From: Haplomitrium mnioides
Lineage: Eukaryota; Marchantiophyta; Haplomitriopsida; Calobryales
DNA: 64,000 bases
Assembly: GCA_049999725.1 (NCBI GenBank)
Contig: JBNGIS010028758.1
Coordinates: 58,730 to 122,729 of the forward strand
Direction: 5' to 3'
The notes beneath the pieces are model-generated. The model saw only the letters and a list, made by a program, of their open reading frames with translations. It made no database searches and was not told the DNA's origin. The position numbers and the translations under genes were made by a program. Shown here in pieces: positions 13,111-23,398 of this stretch (its first letter is position 1; every line of letters starts with the position of its first letter).

Positions 13111-13212
13111 TATAGAGACATTGAGCTCAACTAGAGCTACTTTTGGCTATGGGTTAGGCTGATATAGAAACTTGGTTATTTACTAGTGTGTATTGTGTAT
13201 TAGAGTAGAGCC
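13111..13212 (+). mobile_element. Truncated copia LTR fragment
   Basis: About 102 bp starting TATAGAGACATTGAGCTCAA match the first part of the copia 5' LTR at 31979-32085 and follow the same satellite bases CATCATGTAAC. It stops after GTAGAGCC and joins family B LTR sequence. So the left copy of a duplicated satellite-plus-copia segment was cut here. Confidence 0.85.
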
Positions 13213-13658
13213 AAAATTTGACCCCTCTAGTGTCGTTGCTACCTTCCACCGATCGTGGCATCCTTCATTCGATGTTGGTCGTGCTTGGAGCACCTTCCCT
13301 TCTTCTTCGCTATCAAGCCCAACCACTGCACCGATAGTTAAGAATAATCAATGGAGCTCCTTGCCTTACCTTAAGCTCTCCTTTTGTGAGGTAGGTCCGT
13401 TGATTCTTTCCAATTCCCCTGCTCTTCCTCATCTGGCCATGCATCATCCAATTCTTAAGTCGCTTACTTCTTAGCCTCATTGCAAGTCTCTTCGCCACAT
13501 CTCTGGAGAACGTCCCATCCCTCCACCATTCTGGTTCTGATTTCCACGTTCCGATGACCTTCCGAACAACTAGTTGGAACAATCCCCTCTCTTTATCACT
13601 GATCTGGAATACCCCGATGACTCTGGAGTATCTCCATGCTTAGAAGCAGAGAACTGGA
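13213..13658 (-). repeat. Family B LTR, truncated both sides
   Basis: Matches 24620-25075 and 29470-29925, including the shared ACCTTCCGAACAACTA. The left end joins a copia LTR fragment; the right end jumps after AAGCAGAGAACT into family B internal sequence, skipping the LTR terminus and part of the internal region. Confidence 0.8.
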
Positions 13659-14804
13659 GACTCTAGAGTATCTCCAAGCCTCAGTCAATTATCCCACCTC
13701 TTCTTGATGTGTCTAACAGAACTAGGTGGGACCTTCCCCTTCATAGTTAGAATCACTATGGAAGAGCAACACTTGAGTCGCAGCCTTCTTGGCCTTTGGC
13801 CCCTTTGTTTTGCTTTCCTTGCGGCAAGAGTGTCAATCCTTTCGATCCTTAGTTTCCTTCTTGAGCTTGCCCGTTTGGTAGGACTTGGACCCTAATTTGG
13901 CAACTACCCAATAACAATCATCTGATCCGGAGGTCTCCCTGTCTGGTAGTGCCGCTTCCTCTTCTCCATATTGGAAACACATTGTAGTTGGTTGACCATA
14001 ATCCTGTCTCTATGGTTTGAGATAGTTGACAGACACATGTCTTGGGTGGCCACAATTCCAGCATATCATGATGATTGTTTTTGGTGGCCTTTTTGGGGCC
14101 CATCCCCCTGACTATCCGGACTCCATACCTAAAGGTGCTCCTCATAGGGGACTTGACCCTCTAACTACCTCTGGAGCGATTCCTGTGAGGAGTTTGTGCA
14201 TTGCCTCTATCCTTGATGTTAGCTCTGCTATGTGGGCTTCCCTCTCTTTGGTAGCTTTCTTGCTCTTTTTTTCCTTTCTCGTTTTCTTCCTCCGCGAAGA
14301 GTTGTCATCATCGGAGCTGCTACTATCAAAGTCATCATCTCTTTCAGAAGTGGATGCAAAGCTCTTCTATGTCTCCTCATTGCTGTATGAACTGTCAGAA
14401 GAGTACTCCAACACATATGTAGCCCTTCGTTTCCTTTGTATGGCTCATCCCAACAATAGGATGGGACAGCTTTTACTCCCTTGGAGGACTTGTACTTTCA
14501 TCACCGGGAATTCCCGAAGAAGGTACTCGGTTAGCCATTATAGCAACACTCAAGGGCAGCTCTACCCACAAGTCAATGCCCTCCTCCACGTTTGTCTTGC
14601 TCTATTAACTTTCTCCAAGTTCAGCGCCCGTAATTTAAGGGAACTTCCTAGCTCAAAACAACTATGTCGCTTCAAGGCTCCTAGCTTCTAGCGCCACTAA
14701 CTCCTTGTGGTTCCAAGCAACAACCCTTCCAAGAAACTAAACCGGTTTCAGATTGATCTCAGGTTCTTGCAAACCTTTGCCCTCTTTCTAGCGCCAAAAA
14801 ACTA
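13659..14804 (-). pseudogene. Family B gag remnant, left copy
   Basis: Homologous to 26470-27603. Read on the minus strand it has a Lys/Arg-rich, Ser-rich stretch (14228-14416) and a zinc knuckle relic near 14018-14070 reading CWNCGHPRHVSVNY, where the final Cys is Tyr. The right copy has all four ligands. Frames shift and stops occur. The 221-codon plus-strand frame at 14026-14691 is its antisense shadow. Confidence 0.7.
14782..14797 (-). other. Family B primer-binding site, left copy
   Basis: Minus strand TTGGCGCTAGAAAGAG, a few bases inside the LTR end at 14805. The right copy at 27581-27596 is nearly identical. TGGCGC is a common start of gypsy primer sites; the tRNA was not identified. 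Confidence 0.55.
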
Positions 14805-16577
14805 TGTTGCGCCATTCTCTTTCGCCTTAGTTCATGAAGAGCTTACTGTGAAAGAAGGGGGCGACACGATTCAACATAGCCTTTTATAAGACGGCCTCGG
14901 ACTCCGATTTATCTCTTTCACACACTAATGGTCGTAAGCTTCGTGGCGGTGCGTTCATTTAACACCAACTCCAAGAGTCATAGCCCACTCTTTATCCTCA
15001 CGCACAACCCCAAGCCAAGATCAGACCCACTCGGATCTTGTCTTTCTAGCAACCGACCATTCATGCTAAGAAATGGCTTGCGAATATGCATATGTACCTC
15101 ATTTCAAAGAGAACAATACTTACATGACTGCTCCAAAGAGTTGAACATGCTCCCACACAGAAAATACACAGGGGCTTGCTACTCCAACACCCTTTCCACA
15201 CCCTCAATGCACTCTCTATCTACTTTACCAAACCTCTAACACTTATTCACAACTATAGAACAAGGACTACAAGCATATCTACACTATATATTCGACAGAA
15301 GCAAAGAGCGACATCGGCCAGTGACTCCAGACACCACATAAGTCTCCCATGTGATGCTTCACACTTCGACCCACCCACTTACGCAAACATCACTAGCTAG
15401 TTTATACCCTTCGTCGTAGAGGGGCTTGGATTCACTTTCGCAAGCTTGGAAGGGGTCTGATTAACTTCCACCCCTAGAAGACAATCATACCAGCTGCTGG
15501 AAAAAACTCCACCCGAAACCTCGACCGGATCTTCTCCGGATTGCGAGGGCACTAACACAGCCATCCCTTGCCTTTGGCTTTCCTTTGAAATGCAAAACCA
15601 GCAACACCCTCTGAGTGCTACTGGGGCTGAATCTCCTACGCAATCTCAACTCACTAGTCTAGGCCGAACGCATTCTCTTCTCTTTTGAGTATTGATTCAC
15701 CTCTGAACGTTGGTCCACCCTCCAAAATGAGTTCACTTGGATCGCATGAGCCTCTAGAGCCTCTCACTTAGCGATTCTCGGTGACCCTCCAACCCACCCA
15801 CCTCTACTCCTTTGGTCCCCGAACTGTGAAGGCATGGGATGGTTTTGTGAAGATTTTAATGTGCTTAAACCCCTATCATAGCATGGGATGCATTTTGATG
15901 AAGTATGGAGAAGACTTAGAAGTTATTATGAGAAACTTAGATTTGATCGGTTTTCTTCAAATATGAGTAGAATTTAGTACAGAGTAAATTATGTTCTTAT
16001 TAGAAATTTTTAGAAGCTGATATTTTATAGAGAGATATAATATTGTTTAATTAATTAGTACAAATTTACAGAAAAGAAAAGCTCTTGTAAACCGGAAGTT
16101 ATAACCAATCAAAGTTACAAAAGTAAGTTGCAGAAAAGTCAAAAAAAAGAGTATTTACAAATTAAAAAATACAAATATTATTATATGGGTAGAAATCTTA
16201 CTTGATAAGCTTTCTAACAAGGTATAGTACAGGCAAATTGACTTAGTATTAATGACTTTATAGAGATTCTTCTAGAATAGACTAAAGAGGAGAAAAGTCA
16301 ATTTGTTCTTTGACTTATTCTTTGAGAGAATCTCGAAGTATCATCTTAGGAATTGTTTGTAGGGAAAAATACAAGGTAAAAAAGTCTTGGACCTATTTTT
16401 GAGATTCTTTAACAAGAGAAGCTCCAAATGAGAAGCTTCTTCTTCAAGAAGAAAACAAAAAGTGGAGATACTTGAGGAGCATTTGTAGGAATTAATAATT
16501 AGAGAGATAATCACCATAGATTCTTTACCTAGGGTGATAGAATATTTAGTTTTACTACTAGTAATTATCTAGACTAG

Positions 16578-16585
16578 TATATAAG
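16578..16585 (+). promoter_or_regulatory. TATA box in A2 5' LTR
   Basis: TATATAAG at the place conserved in family A; the sequence just after it is rearranged, so the local context is not original. Confidence 0.55.
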
Positions 16586-16708
16586 CCAAGAAAAGTCAAT
16601 TTGTTTATTGACTTATTCTTTGAGAGAATCTCGAAGTATCATCTTAGGAATTGTTTGTAGAGAAAATACAAGGTAGAAAAGTCTTGGACCAATTGTTGAG
16701 ATTCTTTG

Positions 16709-16808
16709 NNNNNNNNNNNNNNNNNNNNNNNNNNNNNNNNNNNNNNNNNNNNNNNNNNNNNNNNNNNNNNNNNNNNNNNNNNNNNNNNNNNNNNNNNNNN
16801 NNNNNNNN
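16709..16808. other. Assembly gap, 100 N
   Basis: Exactly 100 N inside the A2 5' LTR, next to a repeated LTR segment; probably a nominal gap. Confidence 0.98.
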
Positions 16809-16984
16809 TTTGGAGTAAAGAGTGAGGATTTCCATAATATTTTTGTATTGAGTATTCTTCCTTTGTAGATTTTGTTGTGTATTGATGATTGCAGTCACAC
16901 TTCAACCCACCTCTCATATTCAATGTGCACTCAACATCAAAGTCACATGAGGAGAAACCGGCGAAGCCTCTAACTTCACATTTT

Positions 16985-17002
16985 TGGTTCCATTGCCGAT
17001 AC
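16985..17002 (+). other. Primer-binding site of A2
   Basis: TGGTTCCATTGCCGATAC begins four bases after the 5' LTR. It agrees with the Asp-tRNA-type site TGGCGCCGTTGCCGGGGA at 13 of 18 positions by eye. Confidence 0.6.
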
Positions 17003-17562
17003 CTCATTAATGAGAGGAATGGAAGGTGGCGATTGGGCTTCATCAAGTTGAATGTTAAGCGAGGATGTGATAGGAAAGTGGCCAAGAACTTGTGAGATTG
17101 TAAGAAGGATTGATTGCTCACCGCCGCCACGGAACAACATCGAGTTGAATAGATTCATCAATTTAGTGAGCTATTATTTGTTTTTGATAAGTGATTTTGC
17201 TTATTTGGCAACACCATTGTATCGATGATTGTATACTCTAACGGAATGGGTTTGGACCTTAGAGCATGAACGAGCATTTCATCAAATCAAGGAGAGAGTT
17301 CTCAACGGTCTCAATGGATGATTAAGAAATGATTGTTGTCGTAGGAGTGTTCATTGTGGCTAAAATACATATGCGTCAAAGATTGGTGGAACAATTTGGA
17401 GTGGAACAACATGAGAAAATTTTGGCGGATCCAAATCCATTTGTTTTTCCAATTCTAATCCAAGCTATATGTGAGGTGCACATTTTTTTGTTGTGGTAGA
17501 TGTGGTAGGTGTGGTAGGAATGAGAAAGCGATCAAGAAACAACACCAAGCCATCCAATCAAA

Positions 17563-18420
17563 ATGGGCAAGATTCCGGTTTTCTACAGCAAAGAAGATGA
17601 AAATGTGAAGGATTATCTACGCGATTTCAAACGTGCTTGCATCGACAATGGAGAGAAGTCCAACATCCATCGGTTGGCGCTGTTACCCGAATTTCTTGAA
17701 CGTGAGGCTCTTAAATGGTACAAAGAGCAACAAGGAGAAATTCTTGAAACATATGCAAGCTTGACAAAAGCTTTGGTGGAAGAATTTCTCCCAACGGCGA
17801 GCTATGAGAAACTTCTACAAGAGGTAGCACACTTGAAGCAAGGAGAAGGTGAAAAAATACGTACATATGCTGAGAGAGTAGATCATTTAAAGACTCAATT
17901 TCAAAATGTGTTGTGAAAGAGTGGTGAGGATTTGAAATCTCATGGTGGGAATTACGGCCATGTTGGCAAAACACTTTATTTTAGGGTTGAAACCTGAAAT
18001 TTGAGCAAAGGTAAAATACAAGAAGCCAACTACCCGGGCGAAGTCTTTGAGAATTGCCTTAAGGATGGAAGAGAGTTTGGAGGATGAACAAGAGGAGAAG
18101 GTTGTTGTGTTACCGACAATTGCACAACCTATAGCGGCGGTAGTGGCTTCTTTGCCACAAACTCCAAATCCGTCCATGAATGAGGTGTAAACAATGACCG
18201 AACGCCTCAAAAAGTTGAGTTTGAATCTTGTGCAGGCTTTGGAGAGAAGGCATGAGAATCGATCTAGGCCTAATGGATGGGGGCCAATGCGACAAGGAAA
18301 CATAGAAAACATCACATGTTTTGGATGTGGAGGAGCACACTTCATCCGAAATCACCCAAATCAAGGGAATGGTTCAAATGGAAATGGTGGATGAGGAGGT
18401 GGTAATCAAGCTCAAGAGAG
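17563..18420 (+). pseudogene. gag pseudogene of A2
   Basis: Opens with ATG at 17563 (MGKIPVFYSKEDENVKDYL). The first 117 codons look like the retrotransposon gag capsid domain, with ALKWYKEQQGE and HLKQGEGEKIRTYAERVDHL. A TGA follows at 17914, then a frameshift near 17935; recognisable gag continues in other frames. The zinc knuckle region (about 18318-18360) reads CFGCGGAHFIRNHP: the last Cys ligand, present in A1, is His here. Gag would assemble the particle and package RNA. Confidence 0.82.
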
Positions 18421-18490
18421 GGTCGTCGCCTCAATTGACGTTGAAAAGGTTCCCCACGGTGGGGTGGGAGGGAGTTCAAGCGATTGAGGA

Positions 18491-19147
18491 GTGGACATGT
18501 TGGCTCATGAAAGGAAGCGAGCTAGAGTAGTCGAGGAGACTATGGGATCGGAACTATCACCAAGTCAAGAGAGGCACCATGATGTGGATATGACCAAGAA
18601 GCCAAGTAAACCAAGAAGGCGGTTGGGGATGGAGGACTTCTCAATTTCAAAACATCAAAAGAAGTACAATGTGGTGGAAGATATTGGGAACTTACAAGCC
18701 AATATCACAGTGGGACAATTGGTGGTGATGAATCCATCATTGCGAAGGGAGTTACGTGGAGGTTTGAGCACCAAACGACTTCCAAGGAAGAAGAAAGTTT
18801 CAACCAAAAATTGCTATGTAAGTGCCATGGATACGGAGGTATGTGTTGGAGCCCCAAAAATTGAAGTCATATGTAAAGGGTATGTCGTTCCCAAAGTGCT
18901 ATTACATGGAGGATTGGCAGTCAATGCCATGTGGGAAGATTTGATGAAGAAGTTGTGCTTGAAACTCTTGAGGCCTTCGAGGTTTACGGTGGGTATGGTC
19001 AACAAGTCAAGAGTGCGCCCACTTGGAGTAATTGAGAAAGTGCCAATTACAGTAATGGGCATTTCTATATCTCTCTTCTTCTCTTCGAGCTATGACATGT
19101 TGTTAGGAAGGCTGTGGTTGCGAAGAGTAAGGACCATAGACAATTGA
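18491..19147 (+). pseudogene. Protease region of A2 pol
   Basis: A 218-codon frame. Residues about 70-95 (ANITVGQLVVMNPSLRREL) match the conserved stretch before plant gypsy proteases. The active-site loop, normally D-S/T/G-G, reads LLHGGLAVN at residues 137-145: the catalytic Asp is His. A1 still has Asp there. A hydrophobic flap-like stretch and YDMLLGRLWL follow, as in retropepsins. A stop after residue 218 separates it from the reverse transcriptase frame at 19343. It would have cleaved Gag-Pol. Confidence 0.75.
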
Positions 19148-19342
19148 CACAAGAATCACATCACCATTGGGCCAAGGACTCATCGAGTGAGAGTACCTGT
19201 GGATGACGGTGGTGAAGAAACGAGTGACTCGGAAAAAGAGACCATTGAGTATATATCTGATGATGAAGAATATGAGAGTGATATTTCTGAGGTGGACACC
19301 AATATAGAGGACTCATCGGAAGAAGAACAAGATTCACCATGA

Positions 19343-20551
19343 ATGTGTGCTATTGAAATAATACCAAGGGTAATCAAAGAAGAAGCTCGAGTTCAAAAAC
19401 ATACATTGGCGATGGAAGAAGTGGAACGATGTATCGCAACACTACGCTATAGAGAGGAAGTTATCAGTGAAGAAAGAGAGAAGTTTGAAGAACTTTTTTG
19501 TAAGTACATCCATGTTTTTGCTTTTGGATATGAAGATTTAAAGAGGGTGACACTTGAAGAACATCAAATTGACTTGGACAGTTCCCCCAAAGTGGTTCGA
19601 CAAAAGCAAAGACGGATGAATCCTTCAATTGGGGAGTTTGTCAAAGCAGAGATCAATAAAATGAAGGAGGTAGGGTCTATCTACGAGGCCAAAAATTCAG
19701 AGTGGGTTTCTCCCATCGTGGTGGTCAAGAAGAAAAATGGTAAGCTTCGAGTGTGTGTGGACTATAAGAAGTTGAATGCGGTTACAAAGAAAGATTATTA
19801 TCCACTTCCATTCATTGATGAGATTCTTGAAGTAGTTGATGGTCATGAGTGGTATTCCTTTAGAGATGGATATAGTGGGTACAATCAAATTCCAATTGTA
19901 TTGGAACATCAACGATTGATGACATTCACTAGTCCTTGGGGTACTTTTGCTTTTGGAGTCAAGCCATTTGGATTATGCAATGCACCGGCAACCTTTCAAA
20001 GATTTATGAAAAAAATCTTTGAGCCTTTCTTGGGGAAGTTTGTTAGGAACTTCATTGACAATTTTTGTGTATATGAGAGTAAGAAGGATCATTTTAACCA
20101 CTTGGAGAAAATTCTTCAACACTTGGATTCGGCGAAAACGTCTTTAAATCCAAAAAAATGCATATTTGGCTGCCGACAAAGAGTGTTGCTAGGGCACATT
20201 ATTTCAAAAGATGGGGTAGGTGTGGACCTAGAAAAGGTACTCAAGATTCAAGCCCTTCATTTTCCAATCAATGTGACAAAGTTGCGCTCTTTCTTAGGAA
20301 TGGTAGGCTACTATCGTTGCTTTATTTTGGATTTCTCGGCAAAAGCAATAGCATTAAACCACTACTTGAAGAAAACAGTGGAGTACTCGTTGATATTTAA
20401 TGATGAAAGTGCCAAAGCATCATTTGAGAGTTTGAAGGACGCGGTGACAAGTGCGTCGGTATTGGTCAAACCAAATTGGAGTAAGCCATTTCTCTTATTT
20501 ACAGATGCTTTGAATGTGCATTTTAAGTCAAAAGGACAAGGAGGGACATGA
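19343..20551 (+). pseudogene. Reverse transcriptase of A2 pol, dead
   Basis: A 402-codon frame, the longest in the window. The reverse transcriptase domain spans about residues 90-330. Visible blocks are WVSPIVVVKKKNGKLRVCVD (121-140), SFRDGYSGYNQIP with the first catalytic Asp (D175), PFGLCNAPATFQRFM (208-222), the catalytic loop, and FLGMVGYYRCFI (317-328). The loop reads FIDN (237-240) in place of F/Y-x-D-D, so one metal-binding Asp is lost; A1 keeps FIDD. RNase H begins at LLFTDAL (D388) and ends at a frameshift near 20530. It would copy element RNA to DNA. Confidence 0.9.
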
Positions 20552-20663
20552 TCATCCAATAGCCTTTTCAAGTCGACAAATGGTAGCGGCCGAGAAGAAC
20601 TATTCGGTAATAGAAAAGGAAGGTTTAGGTGTGATTTTTGGCATAAAAACGTTTCATTATTAA

Positions 20664-21569
20664 TTGTTGGGTGGACGATTTACGATTGTAGTTGACCACA
20701 AGGCTTTGAAATATGTTTTCAATAAACCTAACGCTGAGGGAAGAATCGCTAGGTGGAAGCTTTTGTTGGCTGAATTTGACTATAGTATTGAAGATCGACC
20801 GGGAAGGAAGCATTTGAACGCCGATATGTTATCGCGAGCCTATGATGAGAGTGGTCATGAAGCGGTTGAGGAGGAATTTCCGAATGAGAACATCTTCAAC
20901 ATGAGTGTTCTACATGAGGAGTACAATGATATTTACAACTATTTGTTGGAAGGAAGATATCCTGAAGGAATGAAGCAACGCAACAAGGCTGCCTTTGCTC
21001 GTAAGTGTCAACCTTATTCTTTGGTTGAAAATACTTTGTTTCATCAAGGCTCTGATGGTCTTCTTCGAAGAGTGGTAAGCAAGAAAGAAAGCCAACAATT
21101 GATGAATGAGTTTCATGATGGAGTGTGTGGTGGGCACTTTACGGAGAGAGTGACAACATATAAAATTTTGGATGGAGGATACCATTGGCGAGGTATGTTT
21201 AAAGATTGTTTGGAGTTTTGCAAGACATGCGATGTGTGCCAAACATTTGCAAAGAGGTCTACTTATCCTTCTCCTTTGCAACCGGTTGCGCCTGTGGGTC
21301 CTTCTGAAAAGTGGGGAGTGGATATTGTTGGTCCTTTGACTCCAACTCCTCAAGGGAATTTGTCTGTGGTGGTGGCAACGGATTACCTAAGCAAATGGGT
21401 GGAGGCTCGTCCTCTCAAGAAAGCTACAGAAGAGGAAGTAGGGAGATTTCTTTATGAACGAATCATCACAAGGTTTGGCTGCCCATTGGAGATTGTGACG
21501 GATAGAGGCTCACCATTTGTTAGTGGTGCCACTCGAGCAATGTTAGAGCATTTCTCTATCAAGCAATGA
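20664..21569 (+). pseudogene. RNase H end and integrase of A2 pol
   Basis: A 301-codon frame. Residues 1-60 are the end of RNase H (VVDHKALKYVF, LNADMLSR). The integrase zinc domain has H151, H158, C189 and C192 (GGHF, CDVCQ). The core has the first two catalytic Asp residues, D220 (GVDIVGP) and D280 (VTDRGSPF). A TGA (21567-21569) stands where A1 has CGA. After it, the catalytic Glu codon is present at 21609-21611 (GLAERTN), so the full D,D,E set survives but is split by a stop. Integrase would insert the cDNA. Confidence 0.88.
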
Positions 21570-21693
21570 ATGACTACATCATATAAGCCAAATGCAAATG
21601 GATTGGCAGAGCGGACCAACTTTACACTTTGTCACATGTTGGTGAAAGATGCGGATTTAGAGGGAGCTAGGCATACTTGAGATAAGAGGCTTC

Positions 21694-22215
21694 ATGCAAT
21701 TCTTTGGGAGTATCACACCACAAGAAAGGCTTCAACTAGGTATACACATGTTTTGCCTCACTTATAGTTTGGAATCAATCTTGCCTATTGAGTTTGATCT
21801 TCCTACGTTTAGAACTACAAGTGTGGAAAGAAATAAAGAAGGAAATTTGGAGAAGGCTATACGAACTCGCAGCCAACAGTTGATGGAGCTCGAAGAAGCA
21901 CGTGTGATGGCTGAGGTCAATATTCACAAGGCCCAAGACCAGCAAAAGAGGAGTCATGACAAGAGATTTGGGAAGAGAAGACCTATGGTGTTTCAACAAG
22001 GGGATTGGGTGATGGTATTCGACTCCATTCGATATAAGCAAAAACAAAAGAAGTTCTTGCCAAGGTACTTTGGACCTTTTGTTGTGCACAAAGTGTACTC
22101 TAATTACACTTATGACTTGTCTGAGCTAATAGGAATGCATTATGATCGGGTGAACTATGACAAGATGAAGCCATTTTACGCTCGTAAGGAACAACTCACT
22201 CCAAGGGCGGAGTGA
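21694..22215 (+). pseudogene. Integrase C-terminal part of A2 pol
   Basis: A 173-codon frame continuing the integrase after a stop near 21678 and a frameshift near 21750. It has a helical charged segment (MELEEARVMAEVNIHKAQDQ) and the C-terminal GDWVMVFD ... FLPRYFGPFVVHKVYSNYTY block typical of gypsy integrases. It ends MKPFYARKEQLTPRAE only 20 bases before the 3' LTR, leaving no room for a chromodomain or an envelope-like gene. Confidence 0.85.
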
Positions 22216-22235
22216 AACCTTATAAGTAGGTAAAA

Positions 22236-23398
22236 TGTGAAGGCATGGGATGGTTTTGTGAAAATTTTCATGTGCTTAAACACCTGTCATAGCATGGGAT
22301 GCATTTGATGAAGTATGGAGAAGACTTAGAAGTTATTATGAGAAACTTAGATTTGATCGGCTTTCTTCACATATGTGTAGAATTGAGTACAAAGTAAATT
22401 ATGTTCTTATTAGAAATTTTTAGAAGCTGATATTTTATAGAGGGATATAATATTGCTTAAGTAATTATTAAAAATTTACAGAAAAGAAAAATCTCTTGTA
22501 AATCGGACGTTATAAACGATCAAAGTTACAAAAGTGAGCTGTAGAAAAGTCAAAACAGAGAGTATTTAAAAATTAGAAAATACAAATATTATTATATAAG
22601 TAGAAAGCTTACATGATAAGCTTTCCAACAGGGTATAGTACAAGCAAATTGACTTAGTATTAATGACTTTATAAGGATTCTTCTAGAATAGACTAAAGAT
22701 GAGAAAAGTCAAAAAAAGTCAATTTGATCTTTGACTTATTCTTTGAGAGAATCTCGAAGTATCATCTTAGAAATTGTTTGTAGGGACAAATACAAGGTAG
22801 AAAAGTCTTGGACCAATTGTTGAGATTCTTTGACAAGAGAAGCTCCAAATGAGAAGCTTCTTCTTGAAGAAGAAAACAAAAGGTGGAGATACTTGAGAAG
22901 CACTTGTAGGAATTAATAATTAGAGAGATAATCACCATAGATTCTTTACCTAGGGTGATAGAATATTTAGTTTTACTACTAGTTAATATCTAGACTAGTA
23001 TATAAGAAGGAGGAGAGTAGAGGAGCTTGAGTTTTAACTTGGTTTTCATTTGGAGATTTTAGATTGTGAGTTGTGAGAGACCTTTGGAGAAGCGCTCGGA
23101 GGAGCTCTTGGAGAAGCTACTTTGAAGACACATTGGAAGGCAAGTACTTGAGGAGTAGTCTTTCAAAGAGTGAGGAGTAAGCTGAGAGTTAGAAGAGTGA
23201 GAGCAAGAAAGTTTTTTGTGAGAGCATTTGGAGTAAAGAGTGAGGATTTCCATAATATTTTTGCATTGAGTATTCTTCCTTTGTAGATTTTGTTGTGTAT
23301 TGATGATTGCAACCACACTTCAACCCACCTCTCATATTCAATGTGCACTCAACATCAAAGTCACATGAGGAGAAACCGGCGAAGCCTCTAGCTTCACA
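22236..23398 (+). repeat. 3' LTR of element A2
   Basis: A complete 1163-bp family A LTR from TGTGAAGGCATGGGATGG to CTAGCTTCACA, with TATATAAG at 22999-23006. It is the best reference for the family LTR because it has no gap. It is followed by the GAAC duplication. Confidence 0.93.

Larger units (their letters stand above)
15825..16980 (+). repeat. 5' LTR of A2, with gap and internal rearrangement
   Basis: Starts TGTGAAGGCATGGGATGG and ends AACTTCACA. After the TATA box (16578-16585) the sequence does not continue as in the 3' LTR. It repeats a segment already present at about 16285-16400 (GACTTATTCTTTGAGAGAAT onward) and runs into 100 N (16709-16808). Downstream it is normal. The order near the gap is suspect. 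Confidence 0.85.
15825..23398 (+). mobile_element. Ty3/gypsy element A2 nested in family B LTR
   Basis: It has LTRs 15825-16980 and 22236-23398, flanked by GAAC on both sides (15821-15824 and 23399-23402), a 4-bp target duplication. The empty site survives in the homologous LTR as CCTCCGAACGCAAATC near 28540. Gag, protease, reverse transcriptase, RNase H and integrase follow in gypsy order, with no chromodomain. In the first 215 aligned bases of the two LTRs I count about ten substitutions and one indel by eye, so it is not very young. It is much better preserved than A1 but broken by stops and frameshifts. Confidence 0.93.

Noticed and set aside
14026-14691. 221-codon plus-strand frame that could be a membrane protein.
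   Set aside because: It is the antisense of the family B gag remnant; the minus strand holds the zinc knuckle relic and matches the other copy at 26470-27603.
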